A stretch of DNA of 16,679 bases from Pseudomonadales bacterium (GCA_013043915.1 JABEVH010000214.1:1-16679), one strand, 5' to 3'. Positions 1 through 7,752 are shown, counted from the stretch's first letter. Made by a program: numbers and translations. Notes: generated by a model from the letters alone, not told the origin.

Positions 1-114
1 AATGCCTTCATCAGAACTCGGATATATGGCAGCAATCGAACCTTGTTGAACATCATGAAAAGAAAGCTTGGCAAAACGGGGGCGACCATATATGGGTTAG
101 CAAAAGCCGTGTAA
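1..114 (+). CDS. Possible C-terminal tail of an unrecognised ORF, cut by the left window edge
   Basis: Reading from base 1 on the plus strand, 37 codons stay open before a TAA at 112-114. The tail is basic and ends in GATIYGLAKAV. I do not recognise the family. Codon use differs from the neighbouring genes: AGA twice, plus CGA, CGG and two ATA in a short stretch, which would fit either foreign DNA or non-coding sequence. The minus strand is also open across the same bases (3-152) without a recognisable product, so openness alone proves little. The stop lies just before the promoter-like box of the candidate structured RNA, which is a tidy gene-end arrangement. Treat as a weak call that only the sequence to the left can settle. 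Confidence 0.25.
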   Translation, partial: NAFIRTRIYGSNRTLLNIMKRKLGKTGATIYGLAKAV

Positions 115-138
115 ACCTTCGCCCCATGCGGTTGTGGA

Positions 139-144
139 TATAAA
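139..144 (+). promoter_or_regulatory. Possible -10 box upstream of the candidate structured RNA
   Basis: TATAAA lies at 139-144, matching the sigma-70 -10 consensus at five of six positions, with TG at 135-136 close to an extended -10 position. Transcription would begin near 151, exactly where the base-paired segment begins. No good -35 box is visible 16-18 bases upstream, so the call is tentative. Confidence 0.35.
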
Positions 145-150
145 CGGTGT

Positions 151-305
151 TTTTAATCAGGTCTTTTCTGGCTTCGCACGTAGGCTTTGAGTATTGCTAT
201 CGTAGCCCCCGAAGAGACTGATTTTCTCCATCAGACCTTGGGCGCGGTGCGCTACGCCTACCACCGAGGCTGGGCACTTAAAAACGTTTCCAGGAAAGAT
301 TAAGG
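151..305 (+). ncRNA. Candidate structured RNA of unknown family (long rod with internal bubble)
   Basis: This segment can fold into one long imperfect rod. Visible pairs, from outside in: 151-157 with 299-305 (two terminal G-U pairs), 163-171 with 290-298 (nine pairs, one G-U), 180-184 with 257-261, 201-206 with 251-256, 208-210 plus 212-214 with 237-242, and a terminal hairpin 218-222 with 230-234. Between the closing stem and the inner arm sits an asymmetric bubble (172-179 against 262-289). The G-U pairs hold only if the plus strand is the RNA; on the minus strand they become A-C mismatches. The closing stem, bubble and terminal arm recall 6S RNA, and the 3' bubble strand contains CTTAAAA, a string also found on that side of E. 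coli 6S RNA, but I cannot match the rest of the 6S consensus. The alternative is a small inverted-repeat element. No rho-independent terminator follows. Confidence 0.4.
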
Positions 306-353
306 GCGTGGAACTATCAGCTAAGCTTAGTCCGTCATGAGTCTGGGGAGTAG

Positions 354-1037
354 TCACGGAAGCACATGATCGGCATGCTGCAATACCTCCCCGCTGTCCT
401 GTGCAGCCGGTACGGCAGGAGCAGAGCTGACAGGCACAGCGACCACAGGAGCAGGTGTCAAATCTGAAATAACACCTGTCACACTTTTGGCAAAAGCCTG
501 TGACCCCGAGCCAAAATCATGGGTTTCTGCAATACCTGTAGCCAACTCACGGCTGGAAAAATCGCCAAATACAACGACAAACCATGCCTGACCCTGTTTT
601 TGAATCTCATAATAGGAGAACAAGCTAGCATCAGGCTGCCCTGAAATATACGCAACGACTGCAGCTTCGCTACCTGCACCAAGCACCTGAACTACCCAAT
701 GATTAGGATCTTGATGCTGCCACCACCCCATATCATGGCGGTAATCCTCGCGCAAGGAGGCATCAACGGTGGCTGCAGCAGGTTCCGCATCGCTACGGGT
801 AGTGACAATCGCCTGACTTACCTGAGCCACGGGGTTAACCATGGGCACCATGTCCGTAGGGAACTGACCTAAATCACGGTTGCTGGCCAGCAATTTTGCT
901 GGTGCTACGGCAGGAGCAAGATCCAAAGGTTGATCATCCTGTACCTGTGCCAGGGGAGCAGCCTGGCGCAGATAGACCCCAATCAGGCCTACACTGACCA
1001 TAGACAAAAGTACGCAGGTTCCTTGCATCTTATTCAT
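354..1037 (-). CDS. SPOR-domain inner-membrane protein, DamX-like
   Basis: The product is 227 residues. It has a short cytoplasmic N terminus, one membrane segment (about 7-23), a Pro/Ala/Val-rich linker (about 25-95) and a C-terminal SPOR domain (about 112-192) with the pattern HWVVQVLGAG followed by AWFVVVFGDFSSRELA. SPOR domains bind denuded peptidoglycan glycan strands, typically at the division septum. The ATG at 1037 overlaps the aroB stop (ATGAATAA), with a GAGG ribosome binding site inside aroB. A longer reading from 1103 lacks any family resemblance and is not preferred. Position directly after aroB matches damX of gammaproteobacteria, but E. coli DamX is a much larger protein (over 400 residues) with a longer linker. 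An Ala/Pro/Val-rich tail follows the SPOR fold. The domain is clear; orthology to DamX is inferred from position. Confidence 0.8.
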   Translation of the reverse strand: MNKMQGTCVLLSMVSVGLIGVYLRQAAPLAQVQDDQPLDLAPAVAPAKLLASNRDLGQFPTDMVPMVNPVAQVSQAIVTTRSDAEPAAATVDASLREDYRHDMGWWQHQDPNHWVVQVLGAGSEAAVVAYISGQPDASLFSYYEIQKQGQAWFVVVFGDFSSRELATGIAETHDFGSGSQAFAKSVTGVISDLTPAPVVAVPVSSAPAVPAAQDSGEVLQHADHVLP

Positions 1038-2115
1038 GCAGCAAAACCTCAACCTCACGGGCCAACTCATCCGAGGAAAGCACCACCACTTCGGAATGAC
1101 CAAATTCTGTCATCAGGATCAGGCGCTGCTGGCCATCGAGTATCTTTTTATCGTGCCCCATATATTCCATAAAATGGGCTGCCGTCATGCCTTCAGGCGG
1201 CTTCATCGGCAACTGCGCGGCTTGCAGAAGCCGCATGATACGATTGACTTCCGCCACCCTTAGACCGCCGCGACGTGAGGAAAGCCTTGCAGCCATCACC
1301 ATCCCAACAGCTACAGCTTCTCCATGCAGCCATCGACTGTAGCCCGTATGGCTCTCAATCGCATGTCCGAACGTATGCCCCAAATTCAGCAGGGCGCGCT
1401 CTCCCTGTTCAAACTCATCAGCCACCACCACATCGGCCTTGTGCTGGCAGCATTTTGCAATGGCCTTGGCCAAGAGCTTGGGCTCACGCGCCATCAATGC
1501 TGGCATATGCGATTCCAGCCAGTTAAAGAATTCAGCATCGCGTATCAGTGCATACTTGATGACCTCTGCCAAACCTGCAGAAAACTCTCTTGCCGGCAGT
1601 GACTCAAGGAACTCCGTATCAATCATCACCACGGAGGGCTGCTTAAAAGCCCCAATCATGTTTTTCCCTTGGGGATGATTAACCCCGGTCTTTCCTCCCA
1701 CGCTGGAGTCCACTTGCGCCAGCAAGGTTGTTGGCATTTGTATAAAGTTAACGCCACGCTGATAACAGGCAGCAGCGAACCCGGCCATATCCCCTATCAC
1801 CCCACCACCAAGTGCCAGCACCGTACAACGTCGGTCATAACTCTGTTTCAGCAGCGCGTCAAAAATCGTGCTGACATGTTGCAGGTCTTTATAGACCTCC
1901 CCATCAGGCAACTGGTGCTCATAGACAATTAGATCCATGCTTTTTAAAAGTTCCATAAGTGCCGGCCCATACAGAGCTGACACCGTTGGATTAGTTACGA
2001 CCAGAATCTGACGCCCCTGGATATGGGGTTTGAGTAAGTCGGCACGGCGCGATATGCCAGTCCCAATGTGAATAGGGTAAGGATAATCCTTTAAGGATAC
2101 TTTGACCGTCAGCAT
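1030..2115 (-). CDS. aroB: 3-dehydroquinate synthase
   Basis: AroB converts 3-deoxy-D-arabino-heptulosonate 7-phosphate to 3-dehydroquinate, the second step of the shikimate pathway. It needs NAD and a divalent metal and acts in the cytoplasm. The 361-residue reading from the ATG at 2115 equals the usual family length and has AGGA eight bases upstream; an in-frame start at 2148 would add 11 unconserved residues. Visible motifs are the NAD-binding GGGVIGD (103-109), MPTTLLAQVDSSVGGKTG (127-144) and the metal ligands Glu184 (GLAEVIKY), His247 (NLGHTFGH) and His264 (WLHGEAVAVG). It follows aroK after 57 bases and overlaps the SPOR gene by eight. All catalytic residues are present and nothing is odd. 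Confidence 0.97.
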   Translation of the reverse strand: MLTVKVSLKDYPYPIHIGTGISRRADLLKPHIQGRQILVVTNPTVSALYGPALMELLKSMDLIVYEHQLPDGEVYKDLQHVSTIFDALLKQSYDRRCTVLALGGGVIGDMAGFAAACYQRGVNFIQMPTTLLAQVDSSVGGKTGVNHPQGKNMIGAFKQPSVVMIDTEFLESLPAREFSAGLAEVIKYALIRDAEFFNWLESHMPALMAREPKLLAKAIAKCCQHKADVVVADEFEQGERALLNLGHTFGHAIESHTGYSRWLHGEAVAVGMVMAARLSSRRGGLRVAEVNRIMRLLQAAQLPMKPPEGMTAAHFMEYMGHDKKILDGQQRLILMTEFGHSEVVVLSSDELAREVEVLLHE

Positions 2116-2172
2116 GGGAACGATCCTGTCTCTGAAGAAGGCCCACATTGTAGCCTGTCGGTCCAGCCTGAG

Positions 2173-2697
2173 CTAGGAGAGACGCAACAGCTTGATGATA
2201 CGATGCGTTACATCTCGTGCCAAACCACCCTCCGTGCTAACCACAGCATGAGCAACCTCGCGGTACAAGGGGTCCCTAATCGCCTGTAGGTCACGTAGAG
2301 TTTTTTCCGGGTCAGATGTTTGCAGCAAGGGTCGATGACGATCACGCGCCGTTCGTTCTAATTGTTGATCTACCGTCGTACACAAGTAAATGACAAAGCC
2401 GCGTCCATGCAGATGTTCACGATTCGCATGGCGCATAACAGCACCGCCTCCTGTAGCCAGTACAAGTTGGGAGCGTTGTGTAAGGAGATCAATGACAGAC
2501 TCTTCACGATCACGAAAACCTTGCTCACCCTCTACGTCGAATATCCACGGAATATCCGCCCCGGTACGTCGTTCAATTTCTTGATCGGTATCGAGAAAAT
2601 CCAGGTCCAGTAATTCTGCCAACTGCCTGCCTATGGTGCTCTTGCCGGCCCCCATGGGGCCGACAAGGAATATACGATCAGCGCTGGGCAACGACAT
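2173..2697 (-). CDS. aroK: Shikimate kinase
   Basis: AroK phosphorylates shikimate at the 3-hydroxyl with ATP, the fifth step of the shikimate pathway, in the cytoplasm. The 174-residue protein has the Walker A loop GPMGAGKST (13-21), the shikimate-binding Asp in DTD (36-38), an Arg in FRDRE (61-65), GGG (83-85) and the lid region RDRHRPLL (118-125). Length matches the E. coli enzyme (173 residues). The ATG lies inside the 3' end of pilQ, overlapping it by 20 bases, and no Shine-Dalgarno sequence is visible. Translation is therefore probably coupled to pilQ. The N terminus aligns with AroK proteins from the chosen start. Confidence 0.97.
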   Translation of the reverse strand: MSLPSADRIFLVGPMGAGKSTIGRQLAELLDLDFLDTDQEIERRTGADIPWIFDVEGEQGFRDREESVIDLLTQRSQLVLATGGGAVMRHANREHLHGRGFVIYLCTTVDQQLERTARDRHRPLLQTSDPEKTLRDLQAIRDPLYREVAHAVVSTEGGLARDVTHRIIKLLRLS

Positions 2698-4801
2698 CGT
2701 TATAAATGGTTGGCGTGATAAAGATCAGCAACTCTTGCTTGGAAGTAACGGTAGTGTCTTTGCGAAACAGAGCTCCCAGGTAGGGGATATCACCCAACAA
2801 GGGGACCTTGAGTACGCCGGTAGTGACTGATGTCTGGTAAATTCCGCCTAGAACCACCGTTTCTCCGTCGTTCACCAGCACACTGGTTTTAATGCTATTG
2901 GTATCAATCAGCAACTGGTTATTGCTGACCGATGTACTTGGTGAGTCTTTGTTGACCGTAAGGCTCATCTGGATACGTCCGTCTGGCGTAATGCTTGGCG
3001 TAACTTCAAGAGCCAGCACAGCGTTGACAAATGAGGTCGATGTCGCACCACTGGAAGTAGCCTGCTGATAAGGTATCTGTTGCCCTGACGCAATACGAGC
3101 CGTTGCCTTATCCGCCGTCATCACCCTCGGGCTGGCCACCACTTCGCCATGACCTTCAGACTGAAAGGCTGAAAGTTCTAGATTCAACAAGTCGCCGCGC
3201 GAGTTGACAAAACCCAAGGCAAATGATGATCCCCCTGTTTGCCTCGCGCTCATATCGACAGCCAAATTCTGTGGATAGGTAATCGTTCGTATCTGTGGGA
3301 TGCCCGGATTAGCCATCGCGTTAGAATACCAAGTCTGAGAATCCAGCATGGTCTGATTCGACCCACCGTATAATATGGCTGAGTTGCTGCCAATCTGTGA
3401 ACCGTCAATACCCCAGCTTACTCCCATTTCCTTATCGGTACTGGTATTGGCCAGCACAACCCTGGCCTCAATCATCACCTGACGCACCGGAACATCAAGA
3501 CGACGTACGAGGTCTCGAATATCATCAATGGTCTTGGCTGTTTCATTGATGATCAGCGTATTAGTGCGTGAATCTGTACTCAAACTACCGCGTGGACTAA
3601 TAATTTTCTGCGCCAGGGTAGCGATATCGGATGCCTTAGCATAGCTAACCTGTAAAAACTCGGTATGTAGTGGCGCTAGCGCATCTACCTGCTTATTGGA
3701 CTCCAGCTCTTCTTTCTCACGGCGCGCAATCTCATCGGCAGGAGCTACCAGCATGACATTACCCACCGTACGTTTAGCCAAACCTTTGGTCTTGAGTATC
3801 AAGTCCAGAGCCTGATCCCAAGGAACATTTTGCAGACGCAGGGTAATTTTACCCGTCACGGTATCACTAGCCACCAGGTTTAGAGAGGTAAAATCAGCAA
3901 TCAGCTGCAGAACTGAACGTACATCAATATCCTGAAAATTCAGTGAAAGTTTTTGGCCGGTGTAGGCAAACTGGCTCTTTTTCTGCTTTTCCTCAGCCGT
4001 CATGGGCTTAACGCTGATGGTAAAGTGCTTGTCTGCCTGAAAAGCAAGGTATTCGTACTCGCCATGCGGTTGCACGGTGATCACGGTGCCTGTTTTGTCC
4101 GATGCTACATTGATGTAACTTACCGGGGTCGCAAAATCGGTAACATCCAGTTTGTGCTTGAGTCGATCAGGCAAGGAGGCTCCTGGTAAACGAGCTATGA
4201 TACGGTTCCCCTCCTGTTTGACATCCACCGACATGCTGGCGTCTGAAAGATCCAGCTGTATTTGGCCATCACCTTCCAGCCCTCGGTGAAAATCAATATT
4301 TTCCACCGCCATATTGACAGGATGCGCTGTCAGCCTATTTGTGCGACCATGCCCAGCTGAAGCAGTTTGCTCTGCAGCGCCTATGCGCAAAATCAACTGG
4401 TGACCCTGTACCTGCTCAACATGGCCAGTCATGGCTGCTAGCTTGATGATCAGTCGCGTGCGCCGTGGAGTATCCAGTACCGTCATACTCTGGGCATTGC
4501 CCGTACCCAACGAAAGATATTTGCTGCTCAAGCCACTCCGTACCCCCCCCAAGTCAACACTGATACGAGCCGGCTTCTCAATATCGTAGGTCTGCGGCTC
4601 AGGCGGTGTACCATCAAACGTTAATAACAGTTGTGTCTCATCCCCAGGCAACGTCGTGACGTCTACCTTTTGCAACAATACTGGCTGACTTGCCGCTGCT
4701 ACCAGGGAACATAGCAACATTGTTATACCAGCGCACCATCCTCGCATGTCCTTGATATCCTGCCGGCACACCGGACGCTGTATGTTGATCAAGCTATACA
4801 T
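2678..4801 (-). CDS. pilQ: Type IV pilus outer-membrane secretin
   Basis: PilQ forms the gated outer-membrane ring through which type IVa pili extend and retract. The 707-residue reading shows a signal sequence (hydrophobic about 24-38), two AMIN peptidoglycan-binding domains (about 42-125 and 163-263), an STN/N0-type domain (about 286-340, including VRSVLQLIADFTSLNLV), an N1 secretin domain (about 378-438) and the secretin barrel (about 545-700) ending with the hallmark VPLLGDIPYLGALFR (666-680). The ATG at 4801 has GGAG nine bases upstream. Met19 (4747) would place the signal peptide nearer the N terminus and has AGGA about ten bases upstream, so it is a real alternative start. The gene begins 26 bases after pilP and overlaps aroK at its end. 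Length and domain order are normal for PilQ. Confidence 0.97.
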   Translation of the reverse strand: MYSLINIQRPVCRQDIKDMRGWCAGITMLLCSLVAAASQPVLLQKVDVTTLPGDETQLLLTFDGTPPEPQTYDIEKPARISVDLGGVRSGLSSKYLSLGTGNAQSMTVLDTPRRTRLIIKLAAMTGHVEQVQGHQLILRIGAAEQTASAGHGRTNRLTAHPVNMAVENIDFHRGLEGDGQIQLDLSDASMSVDVKQEGNRIIARLPGASLPDRLKHKLDVTDFATPVSYINVASDKTGTVITVQPHGEYEYLAFQADKHFTISVKPMTAEEKQKKSQFAYTGQKLSLNFQDIDVRSVLQLIADFTSLNLVASDTVTGKITLRLQNVPWDQALDLILKTKGLAKRTVGNVMLVAPADEIARREKEELESNKQVDALAPLHTEFLQVSYAKASDIATLAQKIISPRGSLSTDSRTNTLIINETAKTIDDIRDLVRRLDVPVRQVMIEARVVLANTSTDKEMGVSWGIDGSQIGSNSAILYGGSNQTMLDSQTWYSNAMANPGIPQIRTITYPQNLAVDMSARQTGGSSFALGFVNSRGDLLNLELSAFQSEGHGEVVASPRVMTADKATARIASGQQIPYQQATSSGATSTSFVNAVLALEVTPSITPDGRIQMSLTVNKDSPSTSVSNNQLLIDTNSIKTSVLVNDGETVVLGGIYQTSVTTGVLKVPLLGDIPYLGALFRKDTTVTSKQELLIFITPTIYNDVVAQR

Positions 4802-4827
4802 AGTTCATGTCTCCAGTGTATCCGTTC

Positions 4828-5361
4828 TTATTCGTTCAGACCTAGGCTACGTGGACGCTCCACCCAACCATCCTTACCATCGGGCACAATTTCAACAATG
4901 CTGATACGCGTTGATGTTATTGCACTCACTTTGCCCTGATTCTTGCCCAAGTAATTACCTACCCGTACAAAATGTTCCTGACCCAGTGGATCCTGTACTA
5001 TCGCTTGCTCAATTTTTCCAGTTTTAGCCCAGTCCAGAGTCCCTCGCATGTGCAATGCCTCCAGGGAAAACTGTTCAAGTGCCTCTTTGGGCCTATTCAG
5101 GTCTGGCTCAACCTTCTTGCCCGTTAGTGGCGGGAGATTCTGTGCATCGGTATAAGGCGTAAACGGACTACGTAACTGATGCGCAGCATAGGTAAAAGTG
5201 GGCATAACAACGGGTTCAGGCAGAGGATCAATTTTTCCTCGCGGTTTCATCTTGATGGCTGTCAACTCACCCTGCAATTCATCCATACTGGAATGACCAC
5301 AGGCTGCCAGCATCAGGGCCATGCTTATCATCAGCAGGACACTCAGATACGGTCTGATCAT
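4828..5361 (-). CDS. pilP: Type IV pilus assembly lipoprotein PilP
   Basis: PilP is an inner-membrane lipoprotein that binds the PilN/PilO dimer and contacts the periplasmic domains of the PilQ secretin. The 177-residue precursor has a lipoprotein signal peptide with lipobox LAAC, making Cys21 the modified N terminus. An extended linker follows (about 30-85, including RSPFTPY), and then the small beta fold of PilP (about 95-170, including LHMRGTL and the HFVRVGNYLGKNQGKV segment). The start codon overlaps the pilO stop as ATGA and is preceded by GGAGG nine bases upstream, so translation is coupled to pilO. Length is as expected. Confidence 0.96.
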   Translation of the reverse strand: MIRPYLSVLLMISMALMLAACGHSSMDELQGELTAIKMKPRGKIDPLPEPVVMPTFTYAAHQLRSPFTPYTDAQNLPPLTGKKVEPDLNRPKEALEQFSLEALHMRGTLDWAKTGKIEQAIVQDPLGQEHFVRVGNYLGKNQGKVSAITSTRISIVEIVPDGKDGWVERPRSLGLNE

Positions 5362-6026
5362 TTTTGCTTGCCTCCCGCCGTCTTGTCTGTCTGCTTATCC
5401 AGATAACGGTAGGTTTTGGCGGTAATATCCATCTCCAGAAGGGGAGGAGCGTTATCGCCAGCGGCCCTTACGCCAACTGGCGTCACCTTGAAATCATGCA
5501 AGGTGACGATGCGTGGCAAGGCCGCAATACCACTGACAAAACTCCCAAAAGCATGGTAGTCACCCTTAACCTTGATATCGATAGGATCTTCTGCATAAAA
5601 ATCCTTAACCTGCTCTGGGAGCAAGTTAATGGCCTCAAAATCAAGACCGCTTCCCAAACCCGTCTGGTTGATATCTTCAAGCAATCCGGGGACTTCCGTT
5701 TCTTTCGGCAATTGACGCAATAGCGCACCGAAGGAATCTTCCATCTCAGATAGCTGCTTGTGGTATACATCAAGGTTAGATGCCTTGAAAGCCTTACTCT
5801 CAAAGTCAGCCTTTTTGCTCACTTCGGCTTGCTGAGCCCCCTTGAGCTGATCCAACTTGGCGGACACTAGTAGCATGTATCCTCCAAAAAAAATCACGAC
5901 GACGATCAGCACCCATATCAATACACGAAAGGGCAGCGGCCATCCGCCAATGTTCTCAGGATCCAGACTACGCCAGCTAGCCTGTAATTTTTCCAAATCG
6001 AGACTCTTCAGGGCATCCAGACTCAT
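5358..6026 (-). CDS. pilO: Type IV pilus inner-membrane alignment protein PilO
   Basis: PilO pairs with PilN through coiled coils and a ferredoxin-like periplasmic domain to form the alignment complex between the PilM ring and PilP/PilQ. The 222-residue protein has a cytoplasmic N terminus, a single membrane helix (about 33-53, LIWVLIVVVIFFGGYMLLV), a charged coiled-coil stretch (about 55-105) and the globular C-terminal domain (about 110-205, including GDYHAFGSFVSGIAALPRIV). It ends in a basic tail. It overlaps pilN upstream and pilP downstream by four bases each (ATGA), and AGGTGG lies a few bases before the ATG. It is complete and of normal length. Confidence 0.96.
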   Translation of the reverse strand: MSLDALKSLDLEKLQASWRSLDPENIGGWPLPFRVLIWVLIVVVIFFGGYMLLVSAKLDQLKGAQQAEVSKKADFESKAFKASNLDVYHKQLSEMEDSFGALLRQLPKETEVPGLLEDINQTGLGSGLDFEAINLLPEQVKDFYAEDPIDIKVKGDYHAFGSFVSGIAALPRIVTLHDFKVTPVGVRAAGDNAPPLLEMDITAKTYRYLDKQTDKTAGGKQK

Positions 6027-6658
6027 TTTCCACCTGCCTTGCCGGTGCCCGACTGTTTTAGCCCTTGGCTCCCAGACTTATCAACTCCAACCAGATCAGG
6101 AATCTGCAACGCAAAATCCATACTGAACTGACTTTTATGAGACGAATCATCCGAGATTGTTGACGTATTATCAGATAACGCATGCACATTTTTCAGCGAA
6201 GCATTTTTAAACCATGGCGATGCTTGTATGTTGCGCATCAACGTCGACACATCATTGTTAGCTTTGGCAATACCTTCGATATGAAAACTATCACCCTGAC
6301 GTTCAAAATCTGTCAGGTAAACACCATCAGGCGTAACACGCACCATTTCATCAAAGATACGCACGATGACTGGCCGACGCCCCTGTAATTCCTGAATGAC
6401 TTTCATGCGCTTGAGCAGATCATTCTTCCGCTTTTGCAGATCATCAATAGTTTTGATGTCCGTATCCAGCTTCGACGTTTCATTATCGATATATTGGTTA
6501 CGCTGATTCTGCAGATCAAGTTGACTACCTACTTCACTATTCCACGCCATCACCAGAAACATGGCTAAGCCTGCAACTACAATACAGACCAGAATAAATG
6601 CACTAAGTTGCTCACGGCGCCGTTCCTGTCGATGAGGAAGTAGATTGATCTTGGCCAT
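6023..6658 (-). CDS. pilN: Type IV pilus inner-membrane alignment protein PilN
   Basis: PilN links cytoplasmic PilM to the periplasmic complex. Its first residues, MAKINLLPHRQ, contain the conserved INLLP peptide that docks into a groove on PilM. A basic stretch and one membrane helix (about 19-41) follow, then a coiled coil (about 45-95) and the PilN periplasmic fold (about 95-190, including RIFDEMVRVTPDGVYLTDFE). The protein is 211 residues. The start codon shares one base with the pilM stop (TGATG), with GGAG nine bases upstream inside pilM. The Gly/Lys/Ser-rich C terminus is typical low-complexity tail. Confidence 0.97.
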   Translation of the reverse strand: MAKINLLPHRQERRREQLSAFILVCIVVAGLAMFLVMAWNSEVGSQLDLQNQRNQYIDNETSKLDTDIKTIDDLQKRKNDLLKRMKVIQELQGRRPVIVRIFDEMVRVTPDGVYLTDFERQGDSFHIEGIAKANNDVSTLMRNIQASPWFKNASLKNVHALSDNTSTISDDSSHKSQFSMDFALQIPDLVGVDKSGSQGLKQSGTGKAGGK

Positions 6659-7716
6659 CAGTCAAAACTCCTCAATGCCAATCCGCAGGCAATCATCAGC
6701 GATGGAGCATCATTACTGAGCATAGCGGCATTGACACGGCTGGATATGGACATATTGACAAAGGGATTGGCCACGGTGACCGAACTACCTACCTTATCCT
6801 GGACCAACTGCGCCAATCCCTCAATGGAAGCGGTACCGCCAGCCAACACCACATGATCAACTTCTCGGAACTGGGTGGCTGCATAAAAGAACTGCAGGGA
6901 GCGTTGTACCTGCTGAACAACAGCGTCCTTGAAAGGTTTAAGGACTTCCTGCTCATAATCATCAGGGAGCCCACCCTGTTTTTTGGCCAGACCGGCTTCT
7001 TCCAGGGAAAGACCATAACGGCGCTGTATTTCTTCCGTCAGTTGCTTGCCGCCAAATAACTGTTCACGCGAGTAGATGATCTGGCCATCATTGACCACAT
7101 TAAACGTGGTCATCGTCGCGCCAATATCGACAATTCCAGTGACACCACCGCGAGCGCCCATGTTATCAACCATGAGCTCAAACGCCCTCTCCATGGCAAA
7201 GGCCTCAACATCCACCGTCTTGGCAATCAGCCCACCAATTTCAAGAGCGTCCTTACGCACATCGACATTTTCTGTGCGCGAAACGGCGAGCAAAACCTTG
7301 ACACGGTCCGGGTTATTTTCAACCAGATCCATGATTTCAAAATCAAGCGCGACTTCATCCAAGGGGTAGGGAATGTATTGATCAGCTTCAACACGAATCT
7401 GGCTTTCCATCTCGTCTTCGCTGAGCGATGCATCCATCTCAATAATCTTGGTGATCACCGCCGAACCCGCGACAGCAACCGCCGCGCGTTTACTATGCGG
7501 TTTAACGCGCGTGATAAGCCGAGCAATAGCCTCACCCACGCCTTCAACGTCGTTGATGTTTTTCTCAACAACAGCGTTCTGTGGCAGCGGCTCCACACCG
7601 TAGCTTTCGACCCTATAACGATCACCCTGCCGTGTTAATTCCAGCAGCTTCACTGAGGTCGAGCTGATGTCCAAGCCAATCTGGTCAGTCGTTTTTTTAC
7701 TGAGGAAGGGCAGCAC
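6658..7716 (-). CDS. pilM: Type IV pilus actin-like assembly ATPase PilM
   Basis: PilM is a cytoplasmic actin-fold nucleotide-binding protein (FtsA-like) that forms a ring at the inner-membrane base of the pilus machine and binds the N-terminal peptide of PilN. The 352-residue protein shows the phosphate-1 motif GLDISSTSVKLLEL (14-27), the connecting helices, the phosphate-2 motif GIVDIGATMTTFNVV and the adenosine motif VVLAGGTASIEGL near the C terminus. Start is a GTG at 7716 giving MLPFLSKKTTDQIGLDIS, with AAGGAAG about seven bases upstream. It is the first gene of the pil-aro operon. Two overlapping hairpins lie in its leader, described separately. Confidence 0.96.
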   Translation of the reverse strand: MLPFLSKKTTDQIGLDISSTSVKLLELTRQGDRYRVESYGVEPLPQNAVVEKNINDVEGVGEAIARLITRVKPHSKRAAVAVAGSAVITKIIEMDASLSEDEMESQIRVEADQYIPYPLDEVALDFEIMDLVENNPDRVKVLLAVSRTENVDVRKDALEIGGLIAKTVDVEAFAMERAFELMVDNMGARGGVTGIVDIGATMTTFNVVNDGQIIYSREQLFGGKQLTEEIQRRYGLSLEEAGLAKKQGGLPDDYEQEVLKPFKDAVVQQVQRSLQFFYAATQFREVDHVVLAGGTASIEGLAQLVQDKVGSSVTVANPFVNMSISSRVNAAMLSNDAPSLMIACGLALRSFD

Positions 7717-7730
7717 GTTCTTTCTTCCTT

Positions 7731-7752
7731 GTATTTTTCCTATCGAAAATAC
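7731..7752 (-). repeat. Inverted repeat in the pilM leader, adjoining the ribosome binding site
   Basis: GTATTTT at 7731-7737 and AAAATAC at 7746-7752 form a perfect seven-base inverted repeat with an eight-base loop. In the pilM transcript the resulting A/U-rich hairpin ends one base before the AAGGAAG ribosome binding site (7724-7730). It could influence translation of the operon or be a site for a dimeric DNA-binding protein. Role is inferred. Confidence 0.5.

Noticed and set aside
151..305. Reading the paired segment as a MITE or integron attC site
   Set aside because: The outer repeats are imperfect and separated by a bulge, no target-site duplication or integron core GTTRRRY pair was seen, and only one copy is in the window. 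It cannot be excluded without the rest of the genome.
151..305. Confident naming as 6S RNA, tmRNA, RNase P RNA or SRP RNA
   Set aside because: No tmRNA, RNase P or SRP consensus blocks are present. 6S resemblance is limited to overall shape and one short string, so the element is left as a candidate of unknown family.
321..330. Palindrome CTAAGCTTAG, with flanking GGA.ACTA/TAGTCC pairs at 310-333, as an operon terminator
   Set aside because: No run of T follows on either strand, and the stem is weak.
157..357. A 66-codon minus-strand frame starting with GTG that overlaps the SPOR gene stop as GTGA
   Set aside because: No domain or family resemblance, no clear ribosome binding site, and it runs straight through the base-paired segment at 151-305. 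A coupled small protein is possible but unsupported.
1038..1103. Upstream extension of the SPOR gene to a start at 1103
   Set aside because: The added 22 residues lie within aroB, lack family resemblance and spoil the usual N-terminal membrane helix. The ATG at 1037 has a good ribosome binding site.
5364..5723. A 119-codon plus-strand frame opposite pilO
   Set aside because: It is a shadow of pilO, with no family resemblance and no independent signals.
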